Source: Candidatus Hydrogenedentota bacterium | GTDB lineage: Bacteria > Hydrogenedentota > Hydrogenedentia > Hydrogenedentales > CAILVY01 | DNA length: 48,272 nt | Reading direction: 5' to 3' | Assembly (NCBI GenBank): GCA_029565395.1 | Contig: JAKQOG010000167.1 | Location: 1 to 48,272, forward strand | Part shown: in pieces, positions 39,596 through 48,272 of the stretch | Layout of the letters: every line of letters begins with the position of its first letter | How positions within the stretch are numbered: the first letter of the stretch is position 1 | Notes under the pieces: model-generated | Databases searched by the model: none | The model's input: only the letters and a program-made list of their open reading frames with translations | Told to the model about the DNA's origin: nothing | Made by a program: the position numbers and the translations under genes

Positions 39596-40743
39596 AAGAC
39601 TCCTGCTAAGAAAGTGCACTTGCGGGCTTCCTCGGCGAAAGCGCGGATGAGTTCGATGTCTGCGTCGAAAAAATGGTCCGAGGGACTGAGAATAAACCCG
39701 CCGCCGCCGCCTGCCTCTTTAAAACACCGCCGTACTTCCTTTCTGGTGGCCGCCGGCGTGCAGTCCTTGAAGAAGTGATATTGATCAAACCCGCCGATGA
39801 GGCAAACCTCATCGCCCACGCGCTGCTTGGCCTCAGCCAGGCGCATATCTCCCCCCATCCCGGGAGGGGTGAGCGTTTCAATCGCGTCCGGCCGCATCGA
39901 GACGATATTTTCTAGAATGGGCATCATACCGCCGCAGGTGTGATATACAATTTTCTGTCCACATTCGTGGGCTGCGGCAACGATCTGTGCATCGTACGGC
40001 GCGACAAATTCATCGAAAATCACCGGCGAAATCACCGTGGACGATGCATCGCCCCCGCCCAGTTCATTTACATCGATGCGTGCGCCGATCATGGACCGCG
40101 CATACTCCAGTTTGCGGCGAAGGAGGATGCCCAGCAGTTCATGAACCCATGCGGGGTCTTCCATGGCCAGGATGATCAGTTTTTCAATCCCCACCAGACA
40201 TGCCGCATCCTGCCAGCAGCCGGGTTGACCGAAAAATTCAAAGCACGGCATCGTACCGCGAACCATGCCTCGTTCTCCAAAAGCGTCCGCCGCGCGATTG
40301 GCCGCCTCCACATCACAGACCGGCATCGTCATGAACTCCGCGATCAGATCGATATCGCGTTTTTCCTTGATGAAGTTCTCCATCCGCCACGTGGTGGTTT
40401 CCTCAAATTCCATCCGGCAGGTGAGGTCCCCCTTGGGAGTATGAATGCGCACGATATGTCCCGGATATCGTTCACCCGGATACGGCTCAACCTCCGCGCG
40501 CCATGTGTCCGATGCTATTTGCCCCGGCACCGATTCATTCCAATACTCCCCCCGCGTGGGATTCGGCTTCAGCGGCATGATCCACTCGATGGGATCCAAA
40601 CCAAAGTAATCGAAAAATTCCTGAACGCCAATGCCCTGCATATAATGTTCGAGAAAATACGGCATCACATGATGCGTCGTCACCGGCAACCGATCCGGCT
40701 TTTCCCGCCGTAATGCCGCCAAGAACCGCTGCTTCGAAGTCAT
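39592..40743 (-). CDS. Uroporphyrinogen decarboxylase / corrinoid methyltransferase family protein
   Basis: 383 residues from ATG 40743, with GAAAGG just upstream. A longer reading to 40947 adds 68 residues with no family similarity. The motif YHTCGGMMPILENIV near 285 gives the His-x-Cys pair that binds zinc in methyltransferases of the MtaA/CmuA type. The later DAIETLTPPGMGGD and IGGFDQYHF continue the family pattern. Such proteins move methyl groups to corrinoids or thiols, or have unknown substrates; true HemE features are not clear. It is convergent with the upstream operon. Confidence 0.85.
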   Translation of the reverse strand: MTSKQRFLAALRREKPDRLPVTTHHVMPYFLEHYMQGIGVQEFFDYFGLDPIEWIMPLKPNPTRGEYWNESVPGQIASDTWRAEVEPYPGERYPGHIVRIHTPKGDLTCRMEFEETTTWRMENFIKEKRDIDLIAEFMTMPVCDVEAANRAADAFGERGMVRGTMPCFEFFGQPGCWQDAACLVGIEKLIILAMEDPAWVHELLGILLRRKLEYARSMIGARIDVNELGGGDASSTVISPVIFDEFVAPYDAQIVAAAHECGQKIVYHTCGGMMPILENIVSMRPDAIETLTPPGMGGDMRLAEAKQRVGDEVCLIGGFDQYHFFKDCTPAATRKEVRRCFKEAGGGGGFILSPSDHFFDADIELIRAFAEEARKCTFLAGVF

Positions 40744-41416
40744 ATACTGCCTTTCATTCATTTCCCTGTATCGTACACAAGCCCGCCCCCAGTGCTGCAA
40801 CCTCAAAATCGATCCCCGGCGCCTGCCGTGGGTAATAACGCATTGAAGACATTGCGTACCCGCTTCTGACCAGACGACGATTCCTTGCTTGCACTGAGTC
40901 CAGATTCCGCCGGGCATGAAGAGGATTTCCATCGGCCATACCGCCATGACTCAGGGCCAGTGTGACTCGCTATGGCATCGCTGTTCAAGACTTCCACTCT
41001 ACTACACCTTGCCGGCTTCGCCCGGCGCTGTCTCCATCCCCGTCCCTTCCCTCCCATCCCCGTCCATCCCCATCCGTGTCCGTCCGTGCCAGTCCGTGTC
41101 ACCCGCTGACCGCTGACCGCTATTTTCAAATTTTCCCCTTGCAAAACCCAAAACTCAGGCGTATAGTACACCCCATAGAGGTGATATATGCTAAAGACAG
41201 GGGTTATTACCATGAAACAACCACCCCCCCAGATGGACATCCGCGCCATGATCCCATCTACGCCCCCCACGTCCCTGTATCACGCGCCACACGGGATTAT
41301 CCAAAATCGAAATCAACCTCGAACACTGACTCCGCCCCTTGCCCATCGCCCTCCCTAAAACCACCCTAAAACAATCAAAAAATAGAATCAATCCCCCTTG
41401 AAATGCGAAATTTATC
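40744..41416. other. Spacer with a decayed coding remnant and C-rich low-complexity stretch
   Basis: On the minus strand, 40744-40995 is open in more than one frame, with protein-like pieces (MRYYPRQAPGIDFEVAALG in one frame and EVLNSDAIASHTGPES in another). No family is recognised and no start is supported, so I treat it as a remnant. The stretch 41035-41100 is a C-rich run of CCATCCCCGTCC-type units, followed by heptads at 41105. No complete gene. Confidence 0.5.
41105..41125. repeat. Heptanucleotide array GCTGACC
   Basis: Two perfect GCTGACC units are followed by GCTATTT. This is the same heptad family as at 5894-5935 and, inverted, at 7445-7479. Confidence 0.75.
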
Positions 41417-41441
41417 AAAAATAGGTGCCTGTCCCCGGTTT
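41417..41441 (+). repeat. REP-like GGTGCCTGTCCCCGG sequence at the start of the next gene
   Basis: The phrase AAAAATAGGTGCCTGTCCCC is a recurrent intergenic sequence in many bacteria, which I associate with REP elements and RAYT transposases. Here it contains the TAG stop (41422) and the GTG (41425) that opens the following reading frame, so it marks the broken 5' end of that gene. Confidence 0.6.
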
Positions 41442-44400
41442 CCCCAACCTCTGTGCCCTGAACGGTTTTACTATTCAATATGGACTCAACGATATAGGCG
41501 GTGGCATTCTCGGCATGAGATCAAGAGCAACGATTTGCAACAATGTCATTGCCAACAATACTGCGAGGTGCGGTGGAGGCCTTGCGTTATGTGATGGCTT
41601 GGTCCGGCACAACGATATCCAGAAAAATACTTCAATTGGGTTTTCTGGTGATATCGACGGCGGGGGCCTCTGGAACTGCCGCTATGTTTCCCAAAACGCC
41701 ATACACGAAAATGTCTCTATAACAAAAGGAGCGGGCCGTTATTTCGATGGAATATTTGGAGATGCATATATCGCAAATAATCTGATTTATGAAAACCTTT
41801 TGGCCCCCAGCGATAACGTGGAAGGTTCAGGTATCCATATCGAGTATACGGGGACTGATATTGGATATCCCAGTCCCGCCATCTTCATCGCCAATAATAC
41901 CATCGTCGATAATGCAGGAAGCTTGGCCGATGCGAACATCATTGTAAGGGATATTCAGAATGTTGCCCTGACCAATTGCATTATCTGGGGTAGTGCGGAA
42001 GAGTATGATCGCGTAAAGGATATCGCCACCTCATGCAATATCGAGGGGGCGCCCGAAAAGGCCTCCGTATCCGCTGCTCCATGGAACTTTGGGGACGATC
42101 CGCAATTTGCGCCTCTCTCTGATCCTCCTTACCAATTGACCGTTTCGGTGGATGACCAGTCGCCGGCGATTAATGCGGGACGTCGCACGACGCCCGAAAT
42201 CCTGTCCGACTACCTTGATTTCTTACGCGTGGACGCCCCAGACATTGGCGCTCTTGAATACCCGTATCCAGAAGATGTCCGTAAAAGTTACCTCTACATC
42301 ACAGGATCACAATCCGCAACGGAGGGAACAGAAGTAACCTTGACAGTCGTGCTTGGGGATACGTTGGCAAACCAGAATGACAATAACAGTTTGCATTTGG
42401 AATGGTTCCATAATGGTGTTAAAATCATCGATAATTGTCCTTGCAGTGTGGATGCGAAAAATATATGTAAGTGCCCATATACCCCAACAACCCTTAACCT
42501 GACAATGAACCCAGTACTGATGGACAACGCAGGAGAATATGTTCTGAGAGCCTCCTTTGCTGGCACCTATGGCGGAACGTTTTATTCCCCGCCCTTTATT
42601 CTATCTGTTACTGAGGCGCCGGAGATTGAGGGAGAGGGTGAAGCATTACCTACGGAACCGATCATAGAAATTTTGCCGGAAAACGTATGGCTCGGTTATG
42701 TACCTTTCGGTGGATTTTCTGAGACGGTAATTGCGGTTGTAAACGCAGGCGGGGGCACACTCACGGGAGAGGCAACGCGTGCTTCTGAACAACAACAAAT
42801 CCATTTCCCATGGATAAACAATGCGCACTACAGCATCCCGCCTGGCGGGGTGCATTACGTACGCATTACATGTAAACCGGCACAGCCTGGCAATATTACC
42901 GGCTATATTGACTTCAGTGGAGGGGGAGGGGCGCAATGCACCATCACAGCTTCTACCACCAACGACGATATGCCGGGTTCTCTGATTCAAGTCACTCCCT
43001 CGATTCTACAATTTGGTCATGTGGATCCCGAATCGTTTAAGAATCTCGACATAACGATAACGAATATTGGCACTGATACTCTGGTTGGTTGTGCCAGTGT
43101 GCCTGCGCCTTTTATTTTTCCAACATCAAATACATATTCTTTGCCTGCCGGTGATTCCACAACACTTACCGTGTGTTTTTTTCCGGATTATGCACAAGAT
43201 TACTCAAAAGAGATTGTCTTTACAGGTGGCTCGGGAACAAAAATACGGGTCACGGGCTCTGCAAAAACAGCGACGTCCCCAAACATCGGTGTGCGCATTA
43301 ATGAAGTATTGCCTTGGAATATCGAGAATATCACAAACAGCAGTGGTCAACATTACGACTGGATCGAACTATTCAATGAGAATTCAACCCCAGTTAACTT
43401 GGGGGGCTGGGTGCTCACAAATGATCCCGCAAATTTGACTTCTTACCCAACAATACCCGATGGTACGATACTTCCGGCCAATGGTTACCTTATAGTGTAT
43501 GCAGCACTGCCTGAAACGAATGATATGGGTGAAGTATATACAGGCTTTGAGCTCGATGAGTTGAATGGCGGTTATGTTGGTCTTCACAATTCACAAGGGG
43601 GCGCTCCTGTTTCTACAATGGAGTACCCATCTTTCTCAGACAGAGCGGATTGGTCCTATTCGTATTTCCCGCTCACCGGTGATAATACAGGACCTTTGCC
43701 AACAAATCCGTCACCGGCTTATGCTAACGATGATTCATATACGTGGAGCTTAAGGGTGGCTAAGGCTTCTGATTTAACAGATATTGAAGACTTTGAAGAC
43801 CCTCCCGCTGCACCAATTACATTGGATTATACACATGTAAATACATGGATGACTGATAGTAGTAATGCTTTGAAAAGTAACGATTTCCTTAGCACAGGTT
43901 TTCCCGATTGTGAATGCAAAGTAAATATTGTAATGAAATATATTCCAACACAACCATTGTTAGGAACATGCCAAAATATACCGAAGTTAATTGTGTCACG
44001 AAACATGTATGACAACATAAGTCTTCATGTCGGTATGAATGACGTGCTAATTATATGGGGATTTCAAATTCGTGATGATCCGAAACTTTTTGAACTTCAG
44101 TTTAATTTAGGCCAAACATTCCGTGTTGATGATCCTGAAGACCCAAACTCAAATAAGTACTGGAAGAGATTTATTGTACTCTGCACTAATTCTCTTGGCT
44201 ATGACGGTAAACCAGGATTTAGGTCAACAGTATTGGCACATGAATTGGGTCATTATTCAGGCATATTTGGTCATTTTAATGACAATGATCCTGGTCATGA
44301 TACGTGCGTGCGACAACGGATTATGAGTAAATATTTCTGCAAGACAGCACGAAATATAGTACCTGAAGAATGTGAATATTATAGGGGAAAATGGAAGTTT

Positions 44401-44448
44401 CCTGATAAAACACCAGAATCCGGATATAGGCCGACGCCTATACCTTGA
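41425..44448 (+). CDS. 5'-truncated secreted protein: beta-helix, ASH-like, lamin-tail and metallopeptidase domains
   Basis: The frame is open from a TAG at 41422, and the GTG at 41425 lies in a REP-like sequence. There is no signal peptide and the beta-helix starts mid-domain, so the true N-terminus is lost. Order: right-handed beta-helix (about 10-270; SRATICNNVIANNTARCGGG) with SPAINAG near 250; an Ig-like segment; a short EGEGE linker near 400; two ASPM/SPD2/Hydin-like domains at about 410-610; a lamin-tail domain from about 622 (RINEVLPWNIENI). Near 938 a zinc-peptidase motif HELGHYSGIFGH is followed by a Met-turn-like RIMSKYF. There is no EF-hand-like tail. The 3' third is AT-rich. Expression is doubtful without a signal and start. 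Confidence 0.8.
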   Translation: MPVPGFPNLCALNGFTIQYGLNDIGGGILGMRSRATICNNVIANNTARCGGGLALCDGLVRHNDIQKNTSIGFSGDIDGGGLWNCRYVSQNAIHENVSITKGAGRYFDGIFGDAYIANNLIYENLLAPSDNVEGSGIHIEYTGTDIGYPSPAIFIANNTIVDNAGSLADANIIVRDIQNVALTNCIIWGSAEEYDRVKDIATSCNIEGAPEKASVSAAPWNFGDDPQFAPLSDPPYQLTVSVDDQSPAINAGRRTTPEILSDYLDFLRVDAPDIGALEYPYPEDVRKSYLYITGSQSATEGTEVTLTVVLGDTLANQNDNNSLHLEWFHNGVKIIDNCPCSVDAKNICKCPYTPTTLNLTMNPVLMDNAGEYVLRASFAGTYGGTFYSPPFILSVTEAPEIEGEGEALPTEPIIEILPENVWLGYVPFGGFSETVIAVVNAGGGTLTGEATRASEQQQIHFPWINNAHYSIPPGGVHYVRITCKPAQPGNITGYIDFSGGGGAQCTITASTTNDDMPGSLIQVTPSILQFGHVDPESFKNLDITITNIGTDTLVGCASVPAPFIFPTSNTYSLPAGDSTTLTVCFFPDYAQDYSKEIVFTGGSGTKIRVTGSAKTATSPNIGVRINEVLPWNIENITNSSGQHYDWIELFNENSTPVNLGGWVLTNDPANLTSYPTIPDGTILPANGYLIVYAALPETNDMGEVYTGFELDELNGGYVGLHNSQGGAPVSTMEYPSFSDRADWSYSYFPLTGDNTGPLPTNPSPAYANDDSYTWSLRVAKASDLTDIEDFEDPPAAPITLDYTHVNTWMTDSSNALKSNDFLSTGFPDCECKVNIVMKYIPTQPLLGTCQNIPKLIVSRNMYDNISLHVGMNDVLIIWGFQIRDDPKLFELQFNLGQTFRVDDPEDPNSNKYWKRFIVLCTNSLGYDGKPGFRSTVLAHELGHYSGIFGHFNDNDPGHDTCVRQRIMSKYFCKTARNIVPEECEYYRGKWKFPDKTPESGYRPTPIP

Positions 44449-44521
44449 TATTATACAAAATTTGAGAAATATTTACAGCCGCAACATATTCTAGCACATC
44501 AGCGCAAATTAGGACGGTTAT

Positions 44522-45550
44522 ATGAAACATGCTCATAAGTTGACAATCTTAATCTTTATTGTGCCGGTGATGATTCTGCTATTTGGTTTTTTCTTCATGA
44601 GATGTGAAAGAACAATAAATAAGAATAACCAGCAAAATATTTCATCGCCGATAACGAAAACTGCGCAAACACAATTCTCGAAAAACAATATTTTGACGAA
44701 CAAATCCCCATCTCCAGAACTACTTCAAATAATAAGTAAGATGGAAAGAAGAGTTCGAGAAAAGAAAAGAAACAACAAAAATAATTCAATTAACATAGAA
44801 GATAAGAAACGAATCTTAAACATGATAGATACCATTGACAATGACTATGGTAGGATGCAAAGCGAATTTTCACCTGAAGACCAGCATGTTCTTATTTCAT
44901 TGCTAGGTTCAGATCTTCTGAGTAATTATATACCTTTGATGCGAATTTTAGGGTATAGATTCCCAAATGAACTCACAGCGGAAGCACTGTATGACTTCTT
45001 TCAGGAGCATGAACCCGAAAGATATCTTATGTCAAAAAGAGTTGCAATAAATATGATGGGGCGAACAGCAGATCCCGATATACTGCAAATCTTGAGACAA
45101 GTTACATCTTCATCACAAGAGGCCGAAAAATTCATTGATAAGTTTTCTAAAAACAAATATATATCAGAAGGATTTGGATGTTTAGAAGATTTTTTGCTAG
45201 TGGTGCGAGGTGATGCCGCAGGAGGTCTCGTAAAGAGTCAAAATAGCGAATGTATAGAGTTTGTCCATAAATTATATAATGAATTAATTGAAGAAATATT
45301 TGCGCATGATGCTAGAATCATATTCGACACACCAATACCAAAGCTGTCAAGAAAAGAATATGAGATGAAAATGATGTATGATTCTTTAAGTGACGCCGTT
45401 GCTGATGCAAATCTTGCGCAAGATCTTGGATTTGAAGCTTTATATCAAGATGCATTTTCAAGACCTCTTCCTGAAAAAATGGTCATGAAATATAATCGTC
45501 AACTTAACAATGATTTTATTCAACGGAAGAAACAACAAGAGCAAAAATAA
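44522..45550 (+). CDS. Hypothetical membrane-anchored protein (342 aa)
   Basis: AGGA 7 nt upstream supports the ATG at 44522. Residues 7-26 form one transmembrane or signal-anchor segment (LTILIFIVPVMILLFGFFF). The rest is a charged, Lys/Asn-rich, mostly helical domain with HEAT-like character (SKRVAINMMGRTADPDILQI near 170). No family is recognised. Base composition is clearly AT-rich compared with the rest of the window, as in the upstream gene's 3' third, which suggests shared foreign origin. Confidence 0.75.
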   Translation: MKHAHKLTILIFIVPVMILLFGFFFMRCERTINKNNQQNISSPITKTAQTQFSKNNILTNKSPSPELLQIISKMERRVREKKRNNKNNSINIEDKKRILNMIDTIDNDYGRMQSEFSPEDQHVLISLLGSDLLSNYIPLMRILGYRFPNELTAEALYDFFQEHEPERYLMSKRVAINMMGRTADPDILQILRQVTSSSQEAEKFIDKFSKNKYISEGFGCLEDFLLVVRGDAAGGLVKSQNSECIEFVHKLYNELIEEIFAHDARIIFDTPIPKLSRKEYEMKMMYDSLSDAVADANLAQDLGFEALYQDAFSRPLPEKMVMKYNRQLNNDFIQRKKQQEQK

Positions 45551-45663
45551 CCTTAAGAAACGTGACTAGAAAAATCCTGAATGCTTTGTGATTAGCAAAT
45601 TTTGTATGACTATAGTTGATACAATAAACATTAAGTCTTGTTAGAATAGTAAGGGTGCGGTTT

Positions 45664-45859
45664 ATGTGTAAAAGAATGAAAACTAATTTTGAATGTAACT
45701 ATCTTTACAAAACGATTAGTTGTAGAACAAGTGAATTATTATGTTTTATTATGTTTTATTCTAGTTTCCTTATTCAGTTTCCCATTGTCTGTTTTCCCGG
45801 CAACCTATACCGTAAACGATCTTGGCGATACAATAAACCAACCAAGACCCAGGGAATGA
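45664..45859 (+). pseudogene. Decayed N-terminal fragment of a CSLREA/beta-helix exoprotein
   Basis: An ATG at 45664 opens a signal-peptide-like stretch (LLCFIMFYSSFLIQFPIV). Then, after a frameshift near 45790-45800, the +1 frame reads ATYTVNDLGDTIN before a TGA at 45857. The intact gene at 46069 has ATFVVNNLGDAPDAHPG at the same point after its signal peptide. This is therefore a broken paralogue or duplicated 5' end. The stretch 45551-45663 and 45860-46068 shows nothing else but AT-rich sequence. Confidence 0.7.
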
Positions 45860-46068
45860 TCTTGTAGCAATCACAGGCCAGGACGCTTTTCCAATACTCA
45901 TGACTCATGATATATTTTGGAGATGATTTGAAATGAGCAATATACCCCTCAACCATAGAAGAACATTTGTTTCGTGTGCCTATGTAATTGGCGGATTGTA
46001 TTAGAAAATACTTCAGACGATAATAAAAAATGTAGCGTGAAACTTGATAATTGAAGGAGAGAACGCAA

Positions 46069-48272
46069 TGAATCACAGCAATGAAAACAATTTGAAAAAA
46101 AGTATTTCGTGTAAAAAGGTGGCTAGTACTAACAAACGTCTAGTTCTGTTCATGATTTTTATATTCGGTTTGCCTTTATCCGTTTCAGCGGCAACTTTCG
46201 TCGTCAACAATCTTGGCGACGCCCCCGATGCCCATCCCGGCGACGGTATCGCCGCTACATCGGGAGGTGTGGCCACATTGCGCGCGGCAATCGAAGAAGC
46301 CAGTTTTGCGGTGGACTCCGACGAAATCACTTTCGACCCCGCGATCTTCTCCAGCGAACAAACCATTAACCTCGGCAGCCGAATACGTCCCAACTACACA
46401 ATCACCATCACCGGCCCCGGTGCCGACCTCCTTACCATATCCGGACAAGACGCCTGCCAAATATTCCGGATCTATGAAGGTGCCACCATCACCATGACTG
46501 GCCTGACCCTTGCCCACGGATACGCAACCCTAGCCTCCGGCGATTATGCCGGCGGGGCCATATATACAGAGGACGACGCAACAGTCCATATAAGCGAATG
46601 CTCTTTCGAAAATAATTATGGTGAGTTTGAGGGTGGTGCCTGCCTTGTTACAGGAATAATTGACTTTAATTTTTGTGCTTTTTCAAATAATACGACCAAC
46701 ACGAGTGGGGGAGCGATTTTTTTCCCGAATAATACCATTGCGACATTGTATTATTGTTCATTTTCGAGCAATAGCGCACCATTCAATGCGGGTGGTGGAA
46801 TTGCCGTTTCTGAATCGGACATATACATCTATGGATCTCTGTTTGCAAATAACACTGCAAGTGAAGGAGGGGGAATTACCTTTTATGGTACGAAGTCAAT
46901 GACAATATCAAACTGTACGATTTTGGGAAACATAGTTGAAGGTTATGGTGGTGGTATTGCCACATTTGGCCCCACCTTAATGAGTAATTGCACGGTGATA
47001 AGCAATGAAGCTAATACGGTACAGTATGGACTTACTGGTGGTGGCATTTTTTTAGATCCAACAGGATCTCTGCAAATTGGCAATACAATCGTATCAGGAA
47101 ATTCTGATAACGATACAACCGGACAGGATGTATCAGGTACGGTTACTAGTCTCGGCGGTAATCTGATTGGTATCGGTGACGGCAGTATAGGCTTCACCGG
47201 AACCAATGACCAGGTCGGCACCACAGCCAGTCCCATCGACGCCAAGCTCGGTCCCCTTCAGGACAATGGCGGTCCCACCCTGACCTGCATGCCCCAAGCC
47301 GATAGCCCCGCTATCAACGCTGGTCTCAACGCCCTAATCACCAATCCTCCCTTTGACGGTCCGCCCTTCTACGACCAGCGCGGCCCGGACTTTGTCCGTA
47401 TCTATGACGACGTCGTGGACATCGGCGCCGTGGAGCGTCAATTACCCCCGGACACCACCCCACCGGTCATCACCCTCCTCGGCGACCCCCTCGTTTCCCA
47501 CGAATGCGGCGTCCCCTATACCGATGCCGGGGCCACTGCCGAAGACGACATCGATGGCGACATCACCGCCGACATCCAAGTCACCGGCACCGTGGACTCC
47601 GCCACCCCCGGCGTCTACACCCTCACCTATAACGTCTCAGATTCCTCCGGCAATCCCGCCACCCCCGTTTCCCGAACCGTTACCGTCGAGGACACCACAC
47701 CCCCGCAGATTACCCTTATCGGCGACCCCCTCGTTTCCCACGAATGCCACACCCCCTATACCGATGCCGGCGCCACCGCCTCCGACACCTGTGATCAAGC
47801 CCTTCCAGCGGTCAATATCGACACCTCCGCCGTAAACACCGACGTACCAGGTACTTACACCGTTTCCTTCTCCGTGACCGACGCTGCGGGAAATTCCGCA
47901 CCCCTCGTTTCCCGAACCGTCCAAGTAACCGATACCTTACCTCCCACCATCACCCTCCAGGGCGACAACCCCCTCACCATCCAATGCCTTAGCACCTATA
48001 CCGACCCCGGCGCCACCGCCTCCGACACCTGCGACGCCGCCCTCCCCGATGTCACCATCGACACCTCCGCCCTCGACCCCAACGCCACCGGAACCTACAC
48101 CGTGACCTATAACGTCACCGACGCCTCCGGCAACCCGGCCCCCCTCGTTTCCCGAACCGTGATTGTCGAAGGCTCCTGCATCCCCCCCAACCACACCGCC
48201 GACCAAAACGCCGATTATGTCATTGACCTCTCCGAACTCCTCCGCGTCATCCAATTCTTCAACTCCGGCGGC
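46069..48272 (+). CDS. Secreted CSLREA / beta-helix / DUF5011 protein with EF-hand-like tail (3' partial)
   Basis: AAGGAG at 46055-46060 precedes the ATG at 46069, and the frame stays open to the right edge (734 codons). Residues 1-41 are a signal peptide. A CSLREA-type start follows (ATFVVNNLGDAPDAHPGDG and TLRAAIEEAS). A right-handed beta-helix with CTFSNN-like rungs leads into a choice-of-anchor Q region (GNLIGIGDGSIGFTG, KLGPLQDNGGPTLT, SPAINAG) at about 380-430. Three DUF5011/HYR-like Ig domains at about 461-700 repeat every 80 residues. The last residues, from HTADQNADYVIDLSELLRV, enter the same EF-hand-like tail as the genes at the left edge. No Glu/Gly linker is present here. It is probably a surface or secreted adhesin or polysaccharide-binding protein. 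Confidence 0.9.
47454..48173 (+). repeat. Three in-frame 240-bp repeats encoding DUF5011-like domains
   Basis: Units begin near 47454, 47694 and 47934, each opening with a Thr/Pro-rich PPxITL and carrying GCGACCCCCTCGTTTCCCAC or a variant and TATACCGATGCCGG. The second and third also share GCCACCGCCTCCGACACCTG. DNA-level similarity points to recent duplication or homogenisation. Confidence 0.85.

Noticed and set aside
40744..41000. Possible group II intron or gene remnant (ASHTGPES-like reading)
   Set aside because: The phrase is reminiscent of pseudo-ORFs from intron sequences, but I see no reverse transcriptase, domain V or clear ends.
1..48272. CRISPR array
   Set aside because: No regularly spaced repeats with unique spacers were found; the tandem repeats seen have no spacers.
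1..48272. tRNA, rRNA or riboswitch genes
   Set aside because: I could not find a convincing cloverleaf or rRNA segment by eye; a covariance-model search would be decisive.

Overview
The window looks like a chromosomal contig from an uncultured bacterium of the PVC/Hydrogenedentes type. I base this on large secreted proteins built from beta-helix, CotH, lamin-tail and thrombospondin-3-like modules. Several end in a Glu/Gly-rich linker followed by a paired EF-hand-like tail with the core LSELLRVIQFFNSGG. From memory I associate that tail with Candidatus Hydrogenedentes. This is inference: the window has no rRNA or other marker gene.

Layout. 1-4498: the ends of two convergent secreted-protein genes that share the tail domain, so their 3' ends form a coding inverted repeat. 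4624-13050: a carbohydrate catabolic cluster with a CE7 esterase, class III aminotransferase, FGGY kinase, arabinose/fucose-type isomerase, amidohydrolase and Gfo/Idh oxidoreductase. It is interrupted by a DUF2442 gene carrying an amber codon. 13152-19211: a defence and mobile region with a nucleotidyltransferase-like gene and small partner, an IS200/IS605-type element, a complete Gabija pair (gajA-gajB) and a deletion-scarred DUF433/DUF5615 toxin-antitoxin remnant. 19297-31046: alanine dehydrogenase, a giant dockerin-bearing exoprotein, a GspA/ExeA-like ATPase, a DUF4143 ATPase and a MATE transporter. 31142-34255: a three-gene GlpA-like / NADH-oxidase-like / DUF1667 module. 34394-40743: a secreted hypothetical protein, a repeat-rich spacer, a Gfo/Idh-aroB-TPR-hypothetical operon and a UroD-family methyltransferase-like gene. 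41417-48272: a 5'-truncated beta-helix/lamin-tail/metallopeptidase gene that starts at a REP-like sequence, an AT-rich unknown gene, a decayed paralogue fragment, and a CSLREA/beta-helix/DUF5011 exoprotein that runs off the right edge inside its EF-hand-like tail.

How it fits together. The exoproteins look like surface or secreted adhesive and degradative factors that share one C-terminal module. The metabolic genes suggest use of acetylated or deoxy sugars and of glycerol-3-phosphate. Repeats are abundant: heptanucleotide arrays, REP-like palindromes, a 50-bp perfect palindrome, long inverted repeats and a 240-bp coding repeat.

Main points for follow-up: (1) the shared EF-hand-like tail, a candidate dockerin or sorting module; (2) the Gabija locus and its undescribed neighbours; (3) the dispersed GCTGAYM heptamer arrays; (4) several genes caught in the act of decay.
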